This document shows, in pieces, positions 34,199 to 40,866 of a stretch of 41,789 nucleotides of DNA. The stretch covers positions 1-41,789 of the forward strand of contig CATLBN010000016.1 in assembly GCA_949878885.1 (NCBI GenBank), written 5' to 3'. Position 1 is the first letter of the stretch. Each line of letters begins with the position of its first letter. The translations under genes were made by a program, and so were the position numbers. Under the pieces are notes generated by a model, which saw nothing but the letters and a program-made list of their open reading frames with translations, did no database searches and was not told the origin of the DNA. The stretch comes from an uncultured Clostridia bacterium. Lineage in GTDB: Bacteria > Bacillota > Clostridia > Christensenellales > Borkfalkiaceae.

Positions 34199-35510
34199 AA
34201 CAGTGGTCGTCGCGCTTAACAGGCGTATCTCCGGCCGCCCAAAAATAACTTTTAAATTCTTCTATCATTTTAACGCAGTTGGAAAATATATATAAATTCC
34301 CCTCTCCGTTGCCGTTTTTTAAAAACGACTTAACGCGCGCAATGCCCGTAAACACGTCTTTATTCACGTTTATATTTACCAAAACGCCCTTTTCAGAAAA
34401 CAGCTCCGCCACGCTTTTTGACGAAGCAAGCGTCCGCTGGTTTGCCGCGCTGTCGATAAGCGCGCAAACTCTGTTGAGTCTGTCGGTTTTCCAACCTATT
34501 TTTTTACTTATTTCCTTTATTGCCGCGGCGTGAAAATCCACGTCTTTGCCCGCCGCAAAATGTTCCGCCACAACGTACACGTTTCCGTCCCAATCCACGC
34601 AGTACCAATGCGCGGAAAGCGGATTGTTAAGCCCTGGGTCTATAGAAATACAGTCCTGCCATTCGCGCGGCACGGAAAACGGCTGTATAACGTGCACGCT
34701 TTCGTCGAATTCGGGATACACAAGCCCCGACCCCTGCGAAAATTTACCGTATTTTCTTGCGTCCAAAGCCGATTGGTCAAGCGAACTTTCCAACAGCTTT
34801 ACTTCTTTTTTCGAAAGATAAGGATTATCTTCCCAAGTTATAAATTCGTACCAAATTTCAGGATTTTTGCGCAGGTTAAGGTAAATTTCGTTATAAATAA
34901 AAGTTCTTCCTTTAAGCGGAGTCATTGTTCCGAAAATATCTCCGCGTTTGTCCATAACGCGCATTAAGCATTCCTCGTATATATCCCGCGGAGGCTCCTC
35001 GTCAAACCAAACGAAATCCAGCGAGCTGCCCTGAAATTTTTCCCTGCCCTGGTCGCAGCTTTTAAATCCCAAAGTGGAAATTCCGCCGAATACGTTTTTT
35101 ATTTTTATTTGGTCTATTACTCCGCCCGACGGACTGTCCCTCCGACCCGACAGCATTGTAATATCGACAATCCAGCTTTTCGGCAGGTACTTTAAAATTT
35201 TTGCCTGCGCCACGTCGCGCTGAACCTGCTGGGAAAGAGATACCGCCCATCCGAAAGCGTTTTTCCTGTTCTTTCGGTAAGGGTGAATGCCCCTCAATAT
35301 CCAAAGACATTCAACGGCGCCGCACTCGGTTTTCCCCGAGCGGTTGCCGCCGAACACCCAGCGGTTGCGCTTTTTGCATTTATGAAACAAAAGCTGCTTT
35401 TTGTGACGCTTGGAGCCTGTGTTGTATGCCGAAAGTTTATCGGCTTGTTTGCGTTTTTTTAATTCCGCGTTTATTGCGGCAAGGCGCTTTATTACTTCTT
35501 GCTTTTCCAT
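34197..35510 (-). CDS. Phage terminase large subunit, frameshifted at the C-terminus
   Basis: About 437 residues. It has the ATPase Walker A GGNRSGKTE, Walker B DFVWFDEEPP and coupling motif GTMTPLKG, then an RNase H-like nuclease with SIDPGLNNP (first Asp) and LIDSAANQ (second Asp). Terminases power DNA entry and cut the concatemer. The frame stops at TAG just after KRDDHC, where the third acidic motif normally continues as DALRY; the rest is in another frame at 34085-34198. I start at the ATG at 35510 (AGGT upstream); an ATG at 35558 lies in the shared promoter and would be outside the transcript. Confidence 0.88.
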   Translation of the reverse strand: MEKQEVIKRLAAINAELKKRKQADKLSAYNTGSKRHKKQLLFHKCKKRNRWVFGGNRSGKTECGAVECLWILRGIHPYRKNRKNAFGWAVSLSQQVQRDVAQAKILKYLPKSWIVDITMLSGRRDSPSGGVIDQIKIKNVFGGISTLGFKSCDQGREKFQGSSLDFVWFDEEPPRDIYEECLMRVMDKRGDIFGTMTPLKGRTFIYNEIYLNLRKNPEIWYEFITWEDNPYLSKKEVKLLESSLDQSALDARKYGKFSQGSGLVYPEFDESVHVIQPFSVPREWQDCISIDPGLNNPLSAHWYCVDWDGNVYVVAEHFAAGKDVDFHAAAIKEISKKIGWKTDRLNRVCALIDSAANQRTLASSKSVAELFSEKGVLVNINVNKDVFTGIARVKSFLKNGNGEGNLYIFSNCVKMIEEFKSYFWAAGDTPVKRDDHC

Positions 35511-35556
35511 AAAAGACCTATTTTGACAAAATAATCGTAAATTTTTCGTATATGAC

Positions 35557-35566
35557 ATTATATAAT
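35557..35566. promoter_or_regulatory. Palindromic -10 element shared by divergent genes
   Basis: ATTATATAAT reads TATAAT on both strands. On the plus strand it ends 8 bases before the ATG at 35575 (leaderless-type); on the minus strand it predicts a start near 35550, about 40 bases before the terminase ATG. No good -35 box is seen on either side. Confidence 0.55.
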
Positions 35567-35574
35567 GTGCGGGT

Positions 35575-36270
35575 ATGAAGGTATTAAAGTGGGCGGTTTG
35601 CCTTGTAATTATAACGTTATACTCTATAACGCCGTTTAACGTTGCGTCCGCTTCCGCAGACGGCGGACAATCTGCAAAAACTTATGCCTACGTAGACGTT
35701 GGATGCGAAGTTTATATGTTTAGCGAAAAAAACGACACAAGCGCGCTTTTTGCAATTCCGCAAACATACTGCGTAGAAATTTTGAGAGGCGAAGACGACG
35801 GCTGGTACTATGTTAAATACGCCGAAGACGAAGGAATTTACCGCGCCGTTTACGGCTATTGCCGTCAGGACGAAGTAATAATAGCTGAATCTCCGATTAA
35901 AAATTTGTATTTGAATATGCCCGTAACAGTAATTTTTACAACAGATTCGGCAAACTCGCTTTTGCCTCCGCTGGGAACGTTGGAAGTAAACGCGGCATAT
36001 TACGGCGCTTATACTATAGGCGTAACCGCCTGCTCTTACGTTTTCTGCAACGAGGGTTTCGGCTATATCCCCAAAGTTATAGATAACTACCCGTTAAACG
36101 AGCTGCCCTCAAAGCCGACTATTGCGCCCGTAGGCAGTAAAAATTCAAACGCAACGCTTATTACGGCATTGGTAATAACCGGAGTTGCCGCCGCCGCAAT
36201 AGCAATTTTGTATTTTACCGGTAAAAAAGCGCCCAAAGACTTGCGCAACGTCAACGGTCAAGACAAATAA
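35575..36270 (+). CDS. Exported single-pass protein with SH3-like domain
   Basis: 231 residues. A signal peptide (about 1-27, ending VASASA), an SH3b-like domain (about residues 38-100: TYAYVDVGCEVYM ... GWYYVKYAEDEG ... VYGYCRQDEVI), a second beta region, and a C-terminal membrane helix (about 194-216) with a short Lys-rich cytoplasmic tail. SH3b domains often bind cell-wall peptides. No enzymatic motif. The TATAAT box ends 8 bases before the ATG with no ribosome site. It is divergent from the phage-like operon by only 64 bases from the chosen terminase start. Same architecture as the protein at 36885. Confidence 0.75.
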   Translation: MKVLKWAVCLVIITLYSITPFNVASASADGGQSAKTYAYVDVGCEVYMFSEKNDTSALFAIPQTYCVEILRGEDDGWYYVKYAEDEGIYRAVYGYCRQDEVIIAESPIKNLYLNMPVTVIFTTDSANSLLPPLGTLEVNAAYYGAYTIGVTACSYVFCNEGFGYIPKVIDNYPLNELPSKPTIAPVGSKNSNATLITALVITGVAAAAIAILYFTGKKAPKDLRNVNGQDK

Positions 36271-36649
36271 GACAATAATATTTGTTTAAATAATTCAACG
36301 CCTCCGAATGCCGTTCAGTTAAGCGTACTCTGCGCGTAAACTTAACGGTTACGCGTTTGATTTCACGTTTACTATCCGCGGAAAGTCCGGCTATACTCTT
36401 TCGCGTTGAGCCGTAAAAACGCAGTACGTTTTTTTCCGATTGAGTAAATTTGCAAATAATACCGTCAATATAATCCCAAAGTCCGCCAAGACTTAATTTA
36501 ACGCCTACAAGTTCGCAAACTTTTTCGGCATAAAACAACCCGTCGTGATAACCGTCGCAAAAAAAAGCAAATTTATTAATAAGGTTATCTATAGCGCCGT
36601 TAATTCCATCGCTGTAAAAATAAAATCTTAAAAGTCTTTTCGTTTTCAT
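36251..36649 (-). CDS. Small basic protein of unknown function
   Basis: 132 residues, not recognised. It is mostly helical and basic, with a C-terminal stretch DSKREIKRVTVKFTRRVRL followed by LTERHSEALNYLNKYYCL that could bind nucleic acid. It is tail-to-tail with, and overlaps by 20 bases, the forward gene ending at 36270. A TATAAT box at 36717-36712 lies upstream. An 11-codon frame (36681-36646) ends in a TGA that overlaps the ATG (ATGA) and might couple translation. Same strand as the phage-like module; a regulatory link is only a guess. Confidence 0.6.
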   Translation of the reverse strand: MKTKRLLRFYFYSDGINGAIDNLINKFAFFCDGYHDGLFYAEKVCELVGVKLSLGGLWDYIDGIICKFTQSEKNVLRFYGSTRKSIAGLSADSKREIKRVTVKFTRRVRLTERHSEALNYLNKYYCLICLDR

Positions 36650-36848
36650 AATTCAACTAAATTAAAACAGTTTTTAAACATATGTTTGTATTTTCTCCTA
36701 TATTATAACCGTTAAATATGACAAAAACTGTATATTTAAAAAATAAAACATATAAATTTTAAAATTCTTGCAGTGATTTTTAGATATTGTTAATTTGCGG
36801 TTTAACAAAAGTCAGGCAACTTAGTTAAATAACAGAATAAATATTTAG

Positions 36849-36877
36849 TTTACAATAATAAAAAGGTGTGGTATAAT
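36849..36877 (+). promoter_or_regulatory. Promoter of the 447-residue membrane protein, predicted leaderless
   Basis: TTTACA (36849-36854), 17-base spacer, TATAAT (36872-36877), then 7 bases to the GTG at 36885. A GTG start directly at the 5' end is notable. Confidence 0.7.
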
Positions 36878-36884
36878 TTCAATC

Positions 36885-38228
36885 GTGAAAAAACTTGGTT
36901 TTGTTACAATTTCATTGTGCGCCGCCGTTTGTTTTACCGCTGCAGGCGGCAGCTTAAACGTTTTTGCGGATACAAACAATAAAACCGTTTACCCCGAAAG
37001 CACGTTTATTCAGCACGCAAACGACCAACTTAACGCAGTTACCGATTACGCTGCTTACGGAGAAATTTACGCTTTTGCAGACGGCAACCGTATTACCGTT
37101 ATAGAAAGCGAAAACCGTACGGTTTACGAAATAGGCTCGGAAGTGCGCGCGCTTGACTGCGACGGAGAGGTTTTTTATTATAAAGACGGCGCGGGCAAAG
37201 CATTCTCACTGCCGCAAAAAACTCCTGCGGAAGATTACGTTTTTACCTACAGCGACGGATACGCAAAAACCGATGACGGCGAATATAAACTTGTAGAAGG
37301 TAAAATAGGCTACTGCCCCAAAAATTCTTTACAATATGAAGAACTTACCGCAGAGGGACAATTTTCCAATCTTAAAGTTTACGATAACGTTGCTTATGCG
37401 CTTAACGACAACAAGCTTTATAAAATTCTTAAAACCGAATTACAGCACGTAAATCCCGCCTATACCGACTTTTCCGCCGCTTCTAAAATATATATAGGCG
37501 ACACGGCGGAAAAACTTAAAACCTGTAATACGGAAAAACCTAACTTTGTAACTTTAAAAGGCGGCGCGTATCTTACAAACGTAGATTTGGACGATATTTC
37601 CGGCGATTATTTTAAAACGGGCAACACCTATAAGGTAGGCGACGGCGACGGACTTGCCGCAGGCAAAGAAGCGCTGCTTTTGTGCCGAACCGGAGAAAAC
37701 GGCGAAGTTTCTATAGTTATGCTGGGCGGACAATGCTATATTTTGAATTCCGTTAACGCCGTTGCCGCAGAAAACTCTGCGCTTATTACAACCGACGAAG
37801 CTACCGCAACGGTAAGTATTGCAAAAGGCTATGCCTATTCTTCTCCCTACGTTTGCAACGGCACCAAGCTTTTTGAACTTAAATCGGGAGAAGCGGTTAA
37901 AGTTATAGGCAAAGTTTTAAAAACTTCCGCGGCGGAACTTGTAAGAGACTTTTATAAAATAGAATACATTAACGAAAACGACGAAAAGTTAACGGGCTAC
38001 GTTCCGTTCGGATACATTTCGCAGTTCAATTATTCCGAAGACCAGCCTTCCAAAACCGAAGACCCCGACTACAATACTTCGGACGCGGTTAAAACCGTGG
38101 TTTTGGTGCTTGTGATAGTTGCGTTGGCTTTAATTGCCGTTGGTTATATGACGTTTGTTATGACATCTGGCAAAGTAAAGAAAACAAAAAATTCAAATAA
38201 AGACGTCAACAAAAAAACGGGGGAATAA
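36885..38228 (+). CDS. Exported single-pass protein with propeller-like and SH3-like regions
   Basis: 447 residues from a GTG start. A signal peptide (about 1-28), a long beta-rich part (about 40-270) with short self-similar strands (GEIYAFADGNRITVIESENR, DGEVFYYKDG, NVAYALNDNKLYKIL) that look like a WD/propeller-like sensor, an SH3-like unit before the membrane (LKSGEAVKVIGKVL ... YKIEYINENDE ... GYVPFGYIS), a C-terminal membrane helix (about 405-427) and a Lys-rich tail. It shares signal-SH3-anchor layout with the protein at 35575. A terminator overlaps its stop. Function unknown; a cell-envelope role is inferred. Confidence 0.75.
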   Translation: MKKLGFVTISLCAAVCFTAAGGSLNVFADTNNKTVYPESTFIQHANDQLNAVTDYAAYGEIYAFADGNRITVIESENRTVYEIGSEVRALDCDGEVFYYKDGAGKAFSLPQKTPAEDYVFTYSDGYAKTDDGEYKLVEGKIGYCPKNSLQYEELTAEGQFSNLKVYDNVAYALNDNKLYKILKTELQHVNPAYTDFSAASKIYIGDTAEKLKTCNTEKPNFVTLKGGAYLTNVDLDDISGDYFKTGNTYKVGDGDGLAAGKEALLLCRTGENGEVSIVMLGGQCYILNSVNAVAAENSALITTDEATATVSIAKGYAYSSPYVCNGTKLFELKSGEAVKVIGKVLKTSAAELVRDFYKIEYINENDEKLTGYVPFGYISQFNYSEDQPSKTEDPDYNTSDAVKTVVLVLVIVALALIAVGYMTFVMTSGKVKKTKNSNKDVNKKTGE

Positions 38229-38241
38229 CTCCTCCGTTTTT
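38211..38241 (+). terminator. Terminator overlapping the stop codon of the 447-residue protein gene
   Basis: Stem AAAACGGGGG/CCTCCGTTTT (one G-T pair) around the TAA at 38226-38228, followed by TCTTTT. Confidence 0.75.
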
Positions 38242-38276
38242 CTTTTAAATTTGTGTTAAATCGCTTTAAAAATGAG

Positions 38277-38305
38277 TTGACATAAAAAAATAGTTTTGTT
38301 ATAAT
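38277..38305 (+). promoter_or_regulatory. Consensus promoter of the tRNA operon
   Basis: TTGACA (38277-38282), exactly 17 bases, TATAAT (38300-38305). Start near 38312; the leader before the first tRNA contains a small GC hairpin (TGCGG/CCGCA). Confidence 0.9.
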
Positions 38306-38369
38306 TTTTAACGCATTGAGTTGTTGCGGACCGCAAGGCAACCTTGGCGTTTGTATATTAACGAACAAT

Positions 38370-38443
38370 GCGGGTGTAGTTCAATGGTAGAACACTAGCC
38401 TTCCAAGCTGGTTGCGTGGGTCCGATTCCCATCACCCGCTCCA
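38370..38443 (+). tRNA. tRNA-Gly (TCC)
   Basis: Acceptor GCGGGTG/CACCCGC, anticodon loop CTTCCAA, T-loop present, discriminator T, encoded CCA. Confidence 0.96.
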
Positions 38444-38485
38444 AAGCTTTAAAAGCTTATCGCGCGCACATCACATTTGCTTTAC

Positions 38486-38562
38486 GCGCCCGTAGCTCAG
38501 CAGGATAGAGCAACGGCCTTCTAAGCCGTGTGTCGGGGGTTCGAGTCTCTCCGGGCGCACCA
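38486..38562 (+). tRNA. tRNA-Arg (TCT)
   Basis: Acceptor GCGCCCG/CGGGCGC, anticodon loop CTTCTAA, TTCGAGT loop, discriminator A, encoded CCA. Confidence 0.96.
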
Positions 38563-38566
38563 ATAC

Positions 38567-38643
38567 GGCGGGCGTAGCTCAATCGGTAGAGCGCCAGATT
38601 GTGGCTCTGGAGGTAGCAAGTTCGAAACTTGTCGCCCGCCCCA
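38567..38643 (+). tRNA. tRNA-His (GTG)
   Basis: Acceptor GCGGGCG/CGCCCGC plus the extra G-1 opposite discriminator C, the hallmark of tRNA-His; anticodon loop TTGTGGC; encoded CCA. Confidence 0.97.
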
Positions 38644-38674
38644 TTATTTTTGAAGGACCGCTATAAACACTTAT

Positions 38675-38749
38675 TGGGGTGTCGCCAAGCGGTAAGGCAC
38701 GGGATTTTGATTCCCGCATTCGTAGGTTCAAATCCTGCCACCCCAGCCA
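38675..38749 (+). tRNA. tRNA-Gln (TTG)
   Basis: Acceptor TGGGGTG/CACCCCA, anticodon loop TTTTGAT, discriminator G, encoded CCA. A Gln tRNA here fits either GlnRS or the Glu-tRNA amidotransferase route. Confidence 0.95.
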
Positions 38750-38755
38750 TCCTTC

Positions 38756-38831
38756 GGCCCATTAGCTCAGATGGTAGAGCACTTGACTTTTAATCAAGGT
38801 GTCCCGGGTTCGAATCCCGGATGGACCACCA
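38756..38831 (+). tRNA. tRNA-Lys (TTT) with one acceptor mismatch
   Basis: Anticodon loop CTTTTAA, T-stem CCGGG/CCCGG, encoded CCA. The acceptor GGCCCAT/ATGGACC has a C3-A70 mismatch; the other six pairs are normal. Confidence 0.93.
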
Positions 38832-38880
38832 ATCCGTCGGCGCAAGCATTTGCGCCGAATTGCCCTCTTTAAGGGCATAT

Positions 38881-38956
38881 GCAGCTTTAGCTCAGTTGGT
38901 AGAGCAACTGACTCTTAATCAGTGGGCCCAGGGTTCGAGTCCCTGAAGCTGCACCA
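38881..38956 (+). tRNA. tRNA-Lys (CTT), integration target
   Basis: Acceptor GCAGCTT/AAGCTGC, anticodon loop CTCTTAA, encoded CCA. Its 3' half (from 38919) is also the 3' coding end of the serine recombinase on the other strand, the usual sign of an element integrated at a tRNA 3' end. Confidence 0.96.
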
Positions 38957-40523
38957 TAGCAGGGGTATACGAACCACCCCGAGATTGAGAAACCGTTTTA
39001 GCGGTTTCTTTTTCTTTGTCTTCGTTTCTGTTTTCGCCGCCGTTCCCGTTGGGGTAATCGGGAAAAATCAAGTTCAAAATGAGTTCCTCTTTCTGACCGC
39101 CTTTCAAGTGGAACAAGATTTTCATTTTATCGTCGTATAGCACTATGCGATAAATGAAAACGTCTATCAAGTCCTTGCGGTGTTTAATCTTGGTATAGTC
39201 GAGCGTGCGGAAATGCTCTAACCACTTGCGAATGTCCTCGTATGTGTAGTTTATCTGCATAGCCTTTTCGCTCTCGATAGTTGCGTTGAGTTCGGTATTC
39301 TCGTTCTCTAACTTTTCGATTTGCGATAAAATAATGTCCGTTGCCTTGCCGTACATTAACGCCTGCATTAAATTGTTTATCGCCTTTTGATTTTCGGCTA
39401 TAACGCCCTCAATGCGTTTTATTTCGCTGTCGTTGCGTTCGGCTTGTATCAATAAATAGGTTTCGGCGGCTACGCTGTCAATAAATTCGTCAGTCAAAAC
39501 GCCGTATTTGTTACGTTCCGTTCCGTCGCCCGTAATCGCCTTTATAACCTCGTCCTCTAAATCTTGCTTGCGTACCGCTCTTTTGCGGCAACCGCATTTA
39601 CTAACGCCCACGCATTTATAGTAGTTGTAAATAGTCTTGTTGTGGCTTGTGCCGCTTATTCCCGTTATCTTGTTGCCGCAGTGTCCGCATATCAATTTTT
39701 CGCTCAATATGTATTCGACTTTTGCTTTTCCTCTTGACGGTGCGGCGGCGTATTTTGCTAAAACTCGTTGTACTTCTTCAAAAAGGTTGTCGTCAATAAT
39801 CTGCGGAATGCCGCCGTCCGTTTCCTTGCCTTGATAAATGTATTTCCCCAAATAGCGGCGATTGCTGAATATGCTTTGAAAACTGTTTTTGTTCCACTGT
39901 GCGCCCGTTGAAGTCTTAATTCCGCGCTCGTTCAGATGACGGGCTATATCGGCGTATGTATGCCCGTTGGCAAGCATTTCAAACATTTGCCGCACAATAG
40001 GAGCTTTTTCCTCGTCAATGACATAGTTTTTCTCGCTATCTATCTTATAACCGAGTGCAACCGCACCGCCGAAAAATTTGCACTTTGCCGCCGACATAGC
40101 AATACCGCGCTTAACCTTTTGCGACAGTTCGGCAGAATAGTATTCTGCCATACTTTCTAAAACGCCCTCGATTAAAATACCGCTCGCGTCGTCCGTGATA
40201 TTCTCTTTTGCCGAGAGTACGCGGACGCCGTTTTTCTTTAACTTGGCTTTGTATGTTGCGCTGTCGTACCGATTACGGGCGAAACGGTCTAATTGATAGA
40301 CAAGCACATACTGAAAACTTTTCTTGCGGCTGTCCTCAATCATTTGCAAAAATTGGTCGCGCTTGTCGCTCGTACCCGTCAAGTGTTCGTCTATGTACTC
40401 GTGGACGATAGTCAAATCGTTTCTTTGAGCATAGGCGTAACATTCTGCAAGTTGTCCTTCGATAGATTGGTAGGTCTGCTTTGAGCCTGGCGAATACCTT
40501 GCATAGATAACTGTTTTCTTCAT
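38919..40523 (-). CDS. Large serine recombinase (site-specific integrase)
   Basis: 534 residues. The resolvase-type catalytic domain begins with VIYARYSPGSKQTYQSIEGQ (nucleophile Ser11) and has QLDRFARNRYD with active Arg residues; then the recombinase domain (GYADIARHLNERGI-like), a zinc ribbon (CGHCG ... CVGVSKCGC) and a coiled-coil insert (about 385-450). These enzymes integrate and excise phages and conjugative or mobilisable elements. AAGGAG precedes the ATG. The last residues (LQGLEPWAH) are encoded by tRNA-Lys sequence, so excision would change the C-terminus. The element's cargo is mostly outside the window. Confidence 0.93.
   Translation of the reverse strand: MKKTVIYARYSPGSKQTYQSIEGQLAECYAYAQRNDLTIVHEYIDEHLTGTSDKRDQFLQMIEDSRKKSFQYVLVYQLDRFARNRYDSATYKAKLKKNGVRVLSAKENITDDASGILIEGVLESMAEYYSAELSQKVKRGIAMSAAKCKFFGGAVALGYKIDSEKNYVIDEEKAPIVRQMFEMLANGHTYADIARHLNERGIKTSTGAQWNKNSFQSIFSNRRYLGKYIYQGKETDGGIPQIIDDNLFEEVQRVLAKYAAAPSRGKAKVEYILSEKLICGHCGNKITGISGTSHNKTIYNYYKCVGVSKCGCRKRAVRKQDLEDEVIKAITGDGTERNKYGVLTDEFIDSVAAETYLLIQAERNDSEIKRIEGVIAENQKAINNLMQALMYGKATDIILSQIEKLENENTELNATIESEKAMQINYTYEDIRKWLEHFRTLDYTKIKHRKDLIDVFIYRIVLYDDKMKILFHLKGGQKEELILNLIFPDYPNGNGGENRNEDKEKETAKTVSQSRGGSYTPAMVQLQGLEPWAH
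38988..39015 (+). terminator. Terminator of the tRNA operon, inside the recombinase gene
   Basis: Stem AGAAACCG/CGGTTTCT with loop TTTTAG, followed by TTTTTCTTT on the plus strand, 31 bases after the last tRNA. It lies in the element and overlaps the 3' coding end of the recombinase. Confidence 0.8.
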
Positions 40524-40569
40524 AGTGATTTTCTCCTTTGCGCGTGGTGCGCCTTAAAATTTTGTTGTT

Positions 40570-40735
40570 CGCTTTGGTGCTTACCGTCTTAACCAGCAAA
40601 AAATGCCGCCGCAGTTAAATTGTCAAGGGTTTGCGCCGTAGGCGACGACGGTTTTATGCCTTACGGGAGATAAATCGTCGCCCTTGATAATTTGACAAGG
40701 CGGCGTATTCTGTCCCCAGACGGTAAGCACCAGCG
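40570..40735. repeat. Long inverted repeat upstream of the serine recombinase
   Basis: The arms CGCTTTGGTGCTTACCGTCT (40570-40589) and AGACGGTAAGCACCAGCG (40718-40735) are complementary with a 14-bp exact core. Inside lie further partial arms (CCGCCG...TTGTCAAGGG against CCCTTGATAATTTGACAAGGCGGC-like sequence) and CGACGACGG/ CGTCGCC. The gap 40524-40866 otherwise holds no gene. It could be a structured leader of the recombinase or a protein-binding site. Confidence 0.6.
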
Positions 40736-40866
40736 AATAACAAAACTACTTAATTCTTAAAAAAAATTGCCATATTGCTTTATCGGATATTATATCACGA
40801 AAAGAATACGGCGTTTTTTGTTATGCTATCTGAAAACTACTTAATTTGTCGAATGTTGAATAAAAT

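Larger units (their letters stand above)
28018..35510 (-). mobile_element. Phage-derived head/packaging module without integration, lysis or replication genes
   Basis: Eight same-strand genes with small gaps or overlaps: large terminase, small-terminase-like fragment, portal, scaffold, coat, gp4-like adaptor, gp10-like propeller, unknown. This order matches the P22-type head module (2-1-8-5-4-10). It lies directly between an RNA methyltransferase operon and a membrane-protein gene. No integrase, repressor, holin, endolysin, tail spike or attachment repeat is visible. The terminase is frameshifted. It may be a decayed prophage or a domesticated particle-forming element. Confidence 0.8.

Noticed and set aside
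34197-34199. Programmed frameshifting to explain the terminase tail
   Set aside because: No slippery heptamer followed by a strong hairpin was evident at the junction (TGTTAGG), and a deletion explains both the lost motif and the frame. Kept as a possibility only for experiment.
28018-35510. Calling the module a tailocin (phage-tail bacteriocin)
   Set aside because: It holds head and packaging genes (portal, coat, scaffold, terminase) and no tail tube, sheath or tape-measure gene, the reverse of a tailocin.
35511-35558. A longer N-terminus for the terminase starting at the ATG at 35558
   Set aside because: That ATG lies in the shared -10 region, upstream of the predicted minus-strand start point. 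The ATG at 35510 with AGGT upstream fits better.
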